Shown here piece by piece: positions 38,363-46,935 of a stretch of 52,770 bases of DNA. The translations under genes and the position numbers were made by a program. Positions within the stretch are counted from its first letter, which is position 1; the number at the start of each line of letters is the position of its first letter. The notes beneath the pieces are model-generated. The model did not search any database. It was not told the origin of the DNA and saw nothing but the letters and a program-made list of their open reading frames with translations. Origin of the DNA: Chloroflexota bacterium (GTDB lineage Bacteria > Chloroflexota > Dehalococcoidia > UBA2979); assembly GCA_009837285.1 (NCBI GenBank), contig VXTU01000037.1, forward strand, positions 1 to 52,770. The letters run 5' to 3'.

Positions 38363-38452
38363 GCGAACGCGCACCGGGTAACGAGGACGCGCTGGCTACC
38401 GCCTGAGCGCGGCGACCGCTCCCCGGACACGGGGGCGGGGAAGGAAGAAGAC

Positions 38453-39613
38453 ATGGACTACGAGATGCCCGCGGAGGTGCTCGAATTCCGCAAGCAGGTG
38501 CAGGACTTCATCACCAGTCACCGCACCCCCGAGCTCGAGGCGGAACTCGCCGAACACCACATCCACGGCTACGGTCCGGCCTCGCAGGCGTTCATGCAGG
38601 CGATGGCGCGAGAGGGCCTCGCCGCCGTCTCCTGGCCGGAGGAGTACGGCGGCCAGGGCAAGGGCGCCCTCTTCCTGTGGACCCTCGCCGAGGAGTGCGC
38701 GCGCGAGGGCGTGCCCTTCGACAACCTCACCTTCATCTCCGTCGGGCCGATGATCATGCGCAACGGCACCGAGGAGCAGAAGCAGGAGATCCTGCCCAAG
38801 GTGCTGCGCGGCGAGATGAACTTCGCGTTGGGATACACCGAGCCGAACGCCGGCACCGACCTCGCGTCGATGCAGACGCGCGCCACCCGTGACGGCGACG
38901 AGTGGGTGATCAACGGGCAGAAGATCTACACGTCGTCCGCCCACCTCGCGACGCACGTCTGGCTCGCGGCGCGGACGGAACCCGAGGCGCCGAAGCACCG
39001 CGGCATCTCGACCTTCGTGCTGCCGCTGAACACGCCCGGGATCACCGTCCGCCCGCTCTGGGTGATGGGCGAGGGCCGCACCAACGAGACCTTCTGGGAG
39101 GACGTGCGCATCCCCGCGGACTCGCTCATCGGCGAGGAGAACCGCGGCTGGTACATCGTCAGTGGCGCGCTCGACCTCGAGCGCGTGGCGATCGGCACCT
39201 ACCGCCCGCTCGAGAAGACCGTGTCCGACATGGTCGAGCACATCAAGGCAGAGCGGCCGGAGCTTGCAGATGACGCCTTTGCCCGGAACGCGGTCGCCGA
39301 CGCGCTGATGCGCGTCGAGGTGGCCCGTGCGCTCGCGACGAACAACGCGGCGATGGTGCACAGCGGGCTGATCCCGACGATGGAAGCCTCGATGGGCAAG
39401 ATCTGGACGACTGACTCCCGCGAGCGCGTCAACGACGCCTTCATGGACCTGCTCGGCCGCAGCGGCGGCATGCAGGCCGAGAACGGCGACGCCCCGCTCG
39501 ACGGCGCGCTCGACGCGGCGTGGCGCGGCGCCCCGGTGGGACGGTTTGGCGGCGGCACCAACGACATCCAGCGGCGCATCATCGCCAACCGCGGCCTCGG
39601 GCTGCCTCGCTAG
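38453..39613 (+). CDS. Acyl-CoA dehydrogenase, long subunit
   Basis: SWPEEYGGQGKG, LGYTEPNAGTDLASMQTRATRDGDEWVINGQKIYTS, GGTNDIQRRIIANRGLGLPR. Confidence 0.94.
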   Translation: MDYEMPAEVLEFRKQVQDFITSHRTPELEAELAEHHIHGYGPASQAFMQAMAREGLAAVSWPEEYGGQGKGALFLWTLAEECAREGVPFDNLTFISVGPMIMRNGTEEQKQEILPKVLRGEMNFALGYTEPNAGTDLASMQTRATRDGDEWVINGQKIYTSSAHLATHVWLAARTEPEAPKHRGISTFVLPLNTPGITVRPLWVMGEGRTNETFWEDVRIPADSLIGEENRGWYIVSGALDLERVAIGTYRPLEKTVSDMVEHIKAERPELADDAFARNAVADALMRVEVARALATNNAAMVHSGLIPTMEASMGKIWTTDSRERVNDAFMDLLGRSGGMQAENGDAPLDGALDAAWRGAPVGRFGGGTNDIQRRIIANRGLGLPR

Positions 39614-39624
39614 GCTGCTATATC

Positions 39625-39645
39625 CCCTCTCCCTTCGGGAGAGGG
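39625..39645. repeat. Dispersed palindromic GC-rich repeat
   Basis: CCCTCTCCC-TTC-GGGAGAGGG followed by TGGGGCCGAGGG. Confidence 0.75.
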
Positions 39646-39682
39646 TGGGGCCGAGGGCCAGAGCCCTCTCAGGGAGGACGAC

Positions 39683-40756
39683 ATGGATCTCCGACTCAGC
39701 GAACTGCAGGAACTGCTCCGCGCCAACGCGCAGGAGTTCTTCGAGCGCGAAGTCACGTTCGAGCGCATCCGCGAGATCGAGGCGGCGGACACGCCGGACA
39801 CCCAGCTCTGGGAGCAGATGGTCCAGCTCGGCTGGACGTCCCTCCCCATCGCCGAGCAGTACGGCGGGCAGGGCGGCACCCTGCTCGACACCTCGATCCT
39901 CGTCAACGAGGCGTGCCGCGTCGCGCTACCCAGCCCGTTCACGTCGACGCTGATCGGCGCGGCGGCCGTGCAGGCGCACGGCTCCGAGGACGTCAAGAAC
40001 TCGCTGCTGCCCCGACTCGCCGACGGCGTGGCGATCTCCTCGGCCGTGCTTGAGTCCGACGACGCCATCTACGGCGACCCGCAGACCACGTCGGACGGCT
40101 CGACCGTCAGCGGTGAGAAGCGCTTCGTCGAGTTCGGCGCGACCAGCGACGTGCACCTCGTCACGGCGACACGAAACGGCTCGCAGGGCATCGCCGTGGT
40201 GTCGCGAGACCAGGCCGGGGTGGAGCTGAGCCCCGTCCAGACCATCGGCGCCATCCCGCAGGTCCACGTTCGCTACGACGGCGCCGCCGTGGAAGGCTGG
40301 ATCGAGGGCGCCGAGGCCGTCGACGGCCTGCGCGACCTCGGCACGGCGCTCACCGCGTTCGAGGCTTACGCGTACGCACAGAAGGCGCTCGACCTCACGG
40401 TCGAGTACGTGCAGCTGCGCGTGCAGTTCGGCCAGCCGCTCGGCGCGTTCCAGGCGGTGCAGATGCGCTGCGCCGACATGGCGACGATCGTCGAGGGCTC
40501 GCGCTTCCTCGCGAACGAGCTGCTGTGGAAGCTCGACCAGGGCGAGGCGACGCGCCGCGATGTGGCGATGGTGAAGGCGATCACCTCGAAGATGGCGCCG
40601 CAGGTGCTGCAGGACTGCCACATGCTCCACGGCGGCATTGGCTACATGCAGGAGTACGACCTGCACTTCTTCACGCGGCGCGGCAAGGAGGCCTCGCTGC
40701 GGTGGGGCTCCGCCCGCGAGGCGATGAACGTCGTCGTGGACACCGCCTTCGCCTAG
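39683..40756 (+). CDS. Acyl-CoA dehydrogenase, short subunit
   Basis: LGWTSLPIAEQYGGQGGTLLDTSILVNEA, QLRVQFGQPLGAFQAVQMRCADM, HMLHGGIGYMQEYDLHFFTRR. Confidence 0.93.
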   Translation: MDLRLSELQELLRANAQEFFEREVTFERIREIEAADTPDTQLWEQMVQLGWTSLPIAEQYGGQGGTLLDTSILVNEACRVALPSPFTSTLIGAAAVQAHGSEDVKNSLLPRLADGVAISSAVLESDDAIYGDPQTTSDGSTVSGEKRFVEFGATSDVHLVTATRNGSQGIAVVSRDQAGVELSPVQTIGAIPQVHVRYDGAAVEGWIEGAEAVDGLRDLGTALTAFEAYAYAQKALDLTVEYVQLRVQFGQPLGAFQAVQMRCADMATIVEGSRFLANELLWKLDQGEATRRDVAMVKAITSKMAPQVLQDCHMLHGGIGYMQEYDLHFFTRRGKEASLRWGSAREAMNVVVDTAFA

Positions 40757-40791
40757 GCTCGGGACCGGGCTGGGCAGCACGACCGCAGCCG

Positions 40792-40817
40792 GGGGCGTCG
40801 TCAGGCGACGACGCCCC
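40792..40817. terminator. Hairpin between convergent genes, overlapping the CaiB stop codon
   Basis: GGGGCGTCGTC-AGGC-GACGACGCCCC: 11-bp perfect stem; minus-strand stop at 40801-40803 lies inside. Confidence 0.7.
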
Positions 40818-41994
40818 TCTCTTTGAGCGCCGCGATCGACTCGGCCGACTCGCCGAGCTCGGCGAGCACCTCGTCGGTGTGCTGGCCGAGGTAGGCCGCT
40901 GCGCTGCGCACGTTGCCGGGCGTGCCCAGCAGCTTCGGCGCGACGCCCACCTGGCGCACCGTGCCAGCGTCTTCGTCCTCGACGTCGAGTGCCATCTCGC
41001 GCTCCTGCTGGTGTGGGTCGTCCATCATCTCGTCGAGATCGAGCACGGGCGTAAGGCACGCGTCGAGGTGGCCGAAGTCGGCGAACCACTCGTCGCGAGG
41101 GCGCTCGCGGAAGCGCGCTGCGAACGCCGCCTGCATGTCGGCCTGCCGGTCAGGGTCGTTCTGATGCGGGATGAACTCCTCGAAGCCGAGCGCCCGGCAC
41201 AGCTCCTCGAAGAAGTACGGCTCGATCGCGCCCACGCTGATCCAGCGGCCGTCGGCGCACTCGTAGACCTGGTAGTAGCAGCGCGCGCCGGCGAGCGCGT
41301 GGTCGCCGCGGCGCGGGGGGCCCGCGCCGCCAAGCATCGCCGCCACGTGCGAGACCATCAGCGAGGCGACCCCGTCGGACATCGCGGCGTCCACGTCCTG
41401 GCCGCGGCCGGTGCGCTCGCGTGCCTGCAGCGCGAGCAGGATGCCGAAGGCGGCCATCAGCCCGCCGCCGGCGAAGTCGGCAATGATGTTGAGCGGAAGC
41501 ACCGGCTCGCCCTGTGCGTTCCCGATCGACCCCAGCGCTCCACCGATCGAGATGTAGTTGATGTCGTGCCCCGCGCGGGGCTCGTACGGCCCGCTGCGCC
41601 CGAAGCCGGAGACCGAGCAGGTGATGATCCGCGGGTTGATAGCCTTGAGGCGCTCGTAATCGATGCCGAGCCGCCTCGTCACCCCGGGGCGGAACCCGTC
41701 GATGACCACGTCGGCGCGCTCGACGAGCGCGCGGAAGATGCGTTGGCCGTCCTCGTCGCGGAGGTTGATGGCGGCGCCGCGCTTGTTGCGACGCAACGCC
41801 TGGTGGGCGAGCGCGGTTGCCTCCTCGTCCGTCTCCGGCGGGCCGTTGCGCACCTCAAAGCGGGCGACGGCGCCCGGGGGCACCTCGACCATGAGGACGT
41901 CGGCGCCGAAGTCCGCGAGGAGCATGGAGGCGTACTGGCCTGGCGGGGTGCGGGAGAGGTCGAGGACGCGAACGCCCTCTAGCGCCATGGTCAT
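40801..41994 (-). CDS. CaiB/BaiF CoA-transferase (racemase/formyl-CoA-transferase-like)
   Basis: VRVLDLSRTPPGQYASMLLADFGADVLMVEVPPG; GRGQDVDAAMSDG. Confidence 0.93.
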   Translation of the reverse strand: MTMALEGVRVLDLSRTPPGQYASMLLADFGADVLMVEVPPGAVARFEVRNGPPETDEEATALAHQALRRNKRGAAINLRDEDGQRIFRALVERADVVIDGFRPGVTRRLGIDYERLKAINPRIITCSVSGFGRSGPYEPRAGHDINYISIGGALGSIGNAQGEPVLPLNIIADFAGGGLMAAFGILLALQARERTGRGQDVDAAMSDGVASLMVSHVAAMLGGAGPPRRGDHALAGARCYYQVYECADGRWISVGAIEPYFFEELCRALGFEEFIPHQNDPDRQADMQAAFAARFRERPRDEWFADFGHLDACLTPVLDLDEMMDDPHQQEREMALDVEDEDAGTVRQVGVAPKLLGTPGNVRSAAAYLGQHTDEVLAELGESAESIAALKERGVVA

Positions 41995-42096
41995 GGGGTG
42001 GCCTCCTCGGTGCGCCTGTCCTGTCTGCGCGAGAGTAGCTTGCGGCGCGGAGCCGAACGAGGGGCGGCGGACCTGGCCACAGGGCGCCGTAACCTC

Positions 42097-42127
42097 TTAT
42101 TTTCGACAAGACTTGTATCGATAATAA
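42097..42127. promoter_or_regulatory. Imperfect palindrome upstream of fic (candidate operator)
   Basis: TTATTTTCGACAAG-A-CTTGTATCGATAATAA; a further GATAATCGATAATAG at 42185-42199. Confidence 0.55.
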
Positions 42128-42216
42128 CGGGCGAGGCTGTTTGCGGAGCCGCTAACAAGGCCTCAGCTTGTTTTCATTTGTATGGATAATCGATAATAGA
42201 TGTCCGAGGAGCCATT

Positions 42217-43389
42217 GTGACATCACTCACCGACCGGATCCGCACACCGCACGGGCGGGCCGTGCAGGGCCTCGGCGGCTATCGCGCCTAGGTGCCTGCC
42301 CCCGCACCGCCGCCGCTGGCGTGGGACATCGACCTCGTGGTGAGCCTGTCGGCCGCAGACCTCGCAATCGGCCGGCTCGCCGGCGAGGGGCGGCGTCTAC
42401 CCAACCCGCACATCCTGATCCGCCCGTTCGTCCGCAAGGAGGCCGTCCTGTCGAGCCGCATCGAGGGGACCCAGGCCACGCTCGGCGAGCTCCTCGCGGC
42501 CGAGGCGGGAGCCTCGGTTGAGCGCAGCCGCGACGATCTCCGCGAGGTGGGAAACTACGTCATTGCGCTCGAGTACGGGCTGGCGCGTCTGGAGTCGCTG
42601 CCCGTCTCGCTGCGGCTCGTGCGCGAGTTGCACGAGCGCCTCATGCGCGGCGTCCGTGGCGACGTGGCGACTCCCGGCGAGTTCCGGCGCAGCCAGAACT
42701 GGATCGGGTCGCCCGGGGCCACGCTCAACGACGCGACATATGTCCCCCCGCCGCCGCCCGAGCTGATGCCGTGCCTGGACGCGTGGGAGCGGTTCATGCA
42801 CGACGAGACGCTGCCGCCGTTGCTGCACGCGGCCATCGCGCACGTCCAGTTCGAGGCGATCCACCCGTTCCTCGACGGCAACGGCCGCGTCGGGCGCCTG
42901 CTCATCACGCTGTCGCTGGTCGCGCAGGGCGTCCTGCCCTCGCCGCTGCTCTACCTCAGCGCCTGGTTCGAGGCGACGCGCGACGAGTACTACGCGCGCC
43001 TGCTGGCCGTAACGCAGCGCGGCGAGTGGGAGGAGTGGCTGACCTACTTCCTCCGCGGCGTCACGCGCCTGTCCGACGACGCCGTCGGCCGGCTCCAGCG
43101 CCTCGACGACCTGCTTGCGGGATGGAGGCGCGAGCTCGCCGGGGCCAGGTCCCGGCAGCCGGAGCTCGCCCTCGACCTGTTCGCCGAGAACCCGTTCTGG
43201 GCCGTCGGCGGCGTGGCGGAACGGCTGGGAGTCGCGTTCACCACGGCCCAGCGCGCCATCGACCGGCTGGTCGAGGCGGGAATCGTCGCGCAGGTCGGCG
43301 AGGCGCAGCGCAACCGGGTGTACTGCGCCGGCGCGGTCCTTGACCTGCTGGAGGAGGAGCCGCGCTTCCCTACCAATGGCGTCTCGTGA
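42217..43389 (+). CDS. Fic/DOC-family AMPylase-type protein with C-terminal wHTH; in-frame TAG at 42289-42291 after a 24-codon N-terminal segment (ORF track 42292..43389)
   Basis: SSRIEGTQATL inhibitory motif, HPFLDGNGRVGRL Fic core. GTG at 42217 gives VTSLTDRIRTPHGRAVQGLGGYRA-TAG-VPAPAPPPLAW..., matching the usual GYRAFxPxPLPP N-terminus. Confidence 0.85.
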
Positions 43390-43401
43390 CCGGAAGGCTC
43401 T

Positions 43402-43433
43402 TTATTAGCGATTAGGTTATGAATCGCTAATAA
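43402..43433. promoter_or_regulatory. Perfect 12-bp inverted repeat downstream of fic
   Basis: TTATTAGCGATT-aggttatg-AATCGCTAATAA. Confidence 0.8.
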
Positions 43434-43504
43434 GCGTCCCGGCTACTTTCATACCCGCAAATAGCGACCTGGAAGTCGGCGCGGGCGGCAAGGCGATCGA
43501 TGCG

Positions 43505-45976
43505 CTACGTCAGCGCGTCGGCGGCCGCGAGCTCGGCGATCTCGTCCGGGGCGAGGCCGAGGAGTTCGGCGAGCACGTACTGCGTGTCCTCGCCGAGCGC
43601 GGGGGCCGCCTTGCTGAGCAGCCCGGGCGTCGCCGAGAAGTGCGTCGCCAGTCCGTCGTACGGCGTCGGACCCATCACCGAGTGGTCCAGCGTCACGAAG
43701 TGGCCGCGATGCGCGAGCTGGGCGTCCTCGTACAGGTCCAGCGGGCGCAGGCACACCGAGGCGGGCACGCCGGCGTCGCGCAGCCGCTTTGCCAGCGCCC
43801 ACGGATCCTGTCCCGCGCACCAGGCCGCCATCCCCTCCTCGATCGCCTCGCGGTCGGCGAGGCGCGCCGAGGCCGCCTCGTAGCGCGGGTCGCCGTGGTC
43901 GGGCAATGCCCCGAGCGAGTGCAGCGCGCGCCACTGCTCGGCCGTCTGGACCTCGATCGCGACGTAGCGCTCCAGGCCCGCCGTCGCGTAGACGCCGTGT
44001 GGGCAGCTGGTGAGCGAGGCGTGTCCCACGGGGCCGGCGACGCGGCCGTTGACGGTGTAGTCGAGGATCAGCGGTTCGATGAAGTGGATCGAGGTCTCCA
44101 CCTGCGAGAGGTCGACGTACTGGCCGCGCCCTGAGCGGTTGCGTTCGAAGAGCGCCGAGGCCAGCGTCGCGATGCCGTAGCGGGGGTTGATGAAGTCCGT
44201 GTAGGCGCCCCACGGCCCCGCCGGGTCGCGGTCGGGCCAGCCCGTGATGGCCGAGATACCGGCCATCGCGGCGCCGTGGCTGCCGAAGCCGCTGATGGTG
44301 CGGAGCGGGCCGGTCTCCCCGCGCATCGATGTGCTCAGCATGATGAGCTCGGGATGGTCGGCGCGGAGCTCCTCCCAGCCGAGGCCCAGCCGGTCCGCGA
44401 CGCCCGGCGTGAAGCTCTCGGTGACGATGTCCGCCCAGTCGCAGAGCCGCCGCGCCAGCTGGCGCCCCTCGGGCGTCCCGAGGTTGACCGAGGCGCCGAG
44501 CTTCGAGGAGTTGTAGTTCGCCATGAACTGCGCGCGATTGATGTCCACGATGCCGTCCTGGAACGGCGGGTTGAGCCGCGTGCCGTCGATGCGCGTCGCC
44601 GACTCGACGTGCACGACGGTCGCGCCGTGGTCCGCGAGGCCCTTGCTGATGAGCGGCCCCACCCCGAACCACGCGAAGTCGGCCACCTTGATGCCCTCGA
44701 AGGCCCGACCGCGCGCGCCGTATTGCCGGGCGGCGGGTAGCAGCGGCTCGCGCGGCTGCCGCAGCAGGCCGTTGGCCTCGCCCGGCTCGGGCGGCGGCGC
44801 GTGTGGTCCGAGGGGGGTGCGCGAGAGCTTTGCGAACGGGCCGGGGTAGGTGCGTCCGCCGATCTCTCGCCAGTAGTCGCGCGACCGTAGTTGCGGGTCG
44901 TGGAAGAGGTCGTGGGCCGTGTTGAACGGCGCGACCATCAGCGTGACCTGCACGGCGCGTTCGACGAGCTCGATCTTGGTCTTGCTCGCGAGGAACTCGA
45001 CGGCGAGGCGAATCGCCTCGTCCGCGACGTCGAACGGCAGCTCACCGCGCTCGTACAGGTTCTGCCAGTCGTACCAGTCGACGGCGCGCACGTGGTGCGG
45101 CAAGCCCTGCCCCTCATCGATCCACGCGAGGGTGTTCGCGAGCGTCTGCCATCCGGCCGGGCCGTGCCCGATGGTCAGCGCGACGAGCCCGTCAGCGACC
45201 TCGAGGACGCTCGGCAGCTCCAGGTCGCCGACGGTGGGTGCGGCGCCCGTGCCGAGAGCACGCTCCGCCCCCGTGCCCGGCGGATCGATGCCGAGGAGGG
45301 GCGGGAACCCCGTGGCGTGCATGAGCGTCCAGACCATGCACGACTGCATCGAGACGTCGAGGTGCTGGCCCATGCCGGAGCGGTCGCGCTCGAACAGCGC
45401 GACGACGGCGTCGGCGGCGGCCTGCGCGCCCGCGTGAAACGACGCCTGCGGGTAGCCGACGGGAATGGGCGGGCGGTCGCCGTCACCCTGCAGGCCGACA
45501 AGGCCGCCCGCGGCCTCAATCGTGAGGTCGGTCGCTGGCGCGTGCGCCAGCGGGCCGTCCTGCCCCCACGGCGATACCGATACATAGACGAGTGCGGGGT
45601 TGAAGATGCGCACGTCGTCGTACCCGAGCCCGAGGCCGTCGAGGTAGCCGGGCGGCGAGGACTCGACGAGCACGTCGGCGCCCGCGATGAGCCGGCGCAG
45701 CGTGTCGCGGTCACGGTCGGCGGCGATGTCGAGCGTGACGCTGCGCTTGCCCAGCGAGACCGCCGCCCAGCACAGCGAGCCGTCCGGCGAGTCATCCTCG
45801 CCGTCGGTGAACGGGGGGCGCCTGCGGCCGGGGTCGCCGCCCGGCGGCGAGAACCGGATTAACACGGCCCCGAGGTAGGCGAGCCCCCGCCCCGCGAGCA
45901 CCGCGAACGAGGGAGCGCGGTCGACGACTCGGACGCCAGCGAGGGGGCCGGTGACCTCGGCCGCGGCGTCCGTCAC
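43505..45976 (-). CDS. Tandem-domain CaiB/BaiF CoA-transferase (B-A order), paralog of 34155..36647
   Basis: 823 aa; GMGQHLDVSMQS and GRGQYVDLSQVE; same domain order and C-terminus (YDGLATHFSATPGLLSKAAPALGEDTQYVLAELLG); junction near 44705. Confidence 0.93.
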   Translation of the reverse strand: MTDAAAEVTGPLAGVRVVDRAPSFAVLAGRGLAYLGAVLIRFSPPGGDPGRRRPPFTDGEDDSPDGSLCWAAVSLGKRSVTLDIAADRDRDTLRRLIAGADVLVESSPPGYLDGLGLGYDDVRIFNPALVYVSVSPWGQDGPLAHAPATDLTIEAAGGLVGLQGDGDRPPIPVGYPQASFHAGAQAAADAVVALFERDRSGMGQHLDVSMQSCMVWTLMHATGFPPLLGIDPPGTGAERALGTGAAPTVGDLELPSVLEVADGLVALTIGHGPAGWQTLANTLAWIDEGQGLPHHVRAVDWYDWQNLYERGELPFDVADEAIRLAVEFLASKTKIELVERAVQVTLMVAPFNTAHDLFHDPQLRSRDYWREIGGRTYPGPFAKLSRTPLGPHAPPPEPGEANGLLRQPREPLLPAARQYGARGRAFEGIKVADFAWFGVGPLISKGLADHGATVVHVESATRIDGTRLNPPFQDGIVDINRAQFMANYNSSKLGASVNLGTPEGRQLARRLCDWADIVTESFTPGVADRLGLGWEELRADHPELIMLSTSMRGETGPLRTISGFGSHGAAMAGISAITGWPDRDPAGPWGAYTDFINPRYGIATLASALFERNRSGRGQYVDLSQVETSIHFIEPLILDYTVNGRVAGPVGHASLTSCPHGVYATAGLERYVAIEVQTAEQWRALHSLGALPDHGDPRYEAASARLADREAIEEGMAAWCAGQDPWALAKRLRDAGVPASVCLRPLDLYEDAQLAHRGHFVTLDHSVMGPTPYDGLATHFSATPGLLSKAAPALGEDTQYVLAELLGLAPDEIAELAAADALT

Positions 45977-46794
45977 CCGATCTCCCCCGCGGTGCGATCA
46001 CCTGCGTCGAAGTCCTGGAACATCTCGGCGTAGTACCGTTCGAGCGCCGGCCGGGTCTCCGGGTGGGTGAAGATGTAGCGCCGGTTCTCGCGCACGCCCT
46101 GGAGCAGGCGAGGCATGACCGCGTCGGCCGGCTCCCAGTCGCCGGCGAAGTTCGACGTGGCCGTCAGCGGACCGCCGTACTCGTCCTGGCGCACGCGCGC
46201 GGCGTCGCCGATGCGCGTTGCCATGCCGCCTGGGCACCAGCACGAGACGGCGACGCCCTCGGGCTCCAGCTCGTCGCGCAGCACGTTGCTGTAGGCGACA
46301 ACGGCGTGCTTCACCGCGGTGTAGACGCCGTTGCGGTTGCGCCGCACGAGCACGCCGGACATCGAGGCCGTGACGACGATGTGCGCGTCGCGCTCCTGCG
46401 CCAGCATGCGCGGCACGAAGGCCTGCACGGTGTTCACCACACCGTGGAGGTTGACCGCGAATACCCAGTCCCAGTCGGCCCGCTCGGCGTCGACGAGCGG
46501 CGAGGGCTTCGCCACACCGGCGTTCGGGAAGAGCAGGTGTACCTCGCCGTACTCGCGGTAGGCGCGCGTGGCGAGGTCATCCATGGAGTCACGGTCGGCG
46601 ACATCGGCGTGTACAACGAGCGCGTGCGGCCCGGCGAGGCGGACGAGGCTGGCGGTCTCCCGAGCGGCGGCCTCGTCGATGTCGGCCACCACGACCCCGT
46701 GGGCCCCCTCGCGCGCGAGCGCGAGCGCAATGGCGCGGCCTGCGCCGCTGCCCGCGCCCGTGATGACCGCGACCCGGCCGGCAAAGTCCTGCAT
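45973..46794 (-). CDS. SDR family oxidoreductase
   Basis: VAVITGAGSGAGRAIALALA, LFPNAGVAKPSPL, YTAVKHAVVAYS (catalytic YxxxK). Confidence 0.92.
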   Translation of the reverse strand: MQDFAGRVAVITGAGSGAGRAIALALAREGAHGVVVADIDEAAARETASLVRLAGPHALVVHADVADRDSMDDLATRAYREYGEVHLLFPNAGVAKPSPLVDAERADWDWVFAVNLHGVVNTVQAFVPRMLAQERDAHIVVTASMSGVLVRRNRNGVYTAVKHAVVAYSNVLRDELEPEGVAVSCWCPGGMATRIGDAARVRQDEYGGPLTATSNFAGDWEPADAVMPRLLQGVRENRRYIFTHPETRPALERYYAEMFQDFDAGDRTAGEIG

Positions 46795-46884
46795 CGCCCG
46801 CCCCCCGCATTCGGGCGCAGGCTACGCAACGGGCGAGGGGATGTCACCGGCCCCGGGCATGGGGCTCTTGCAGCGCGGATAGCA

Positions 46885-46910
46885 AGACGCCCGCCGGATG
46901 GCGGGCGTCT
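46885..46910 (-). terminator. Hairpin terminator downstream of the permease operon
   Basis: AGACGCCCGCC-GGAT-GGCGGGCGTCT, 26 nt past the dppC-like stop. Confidence 0.75.
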
Positions 46911-46935
46911 GCGTGTTGCGACTGGTGCGCGGCTG

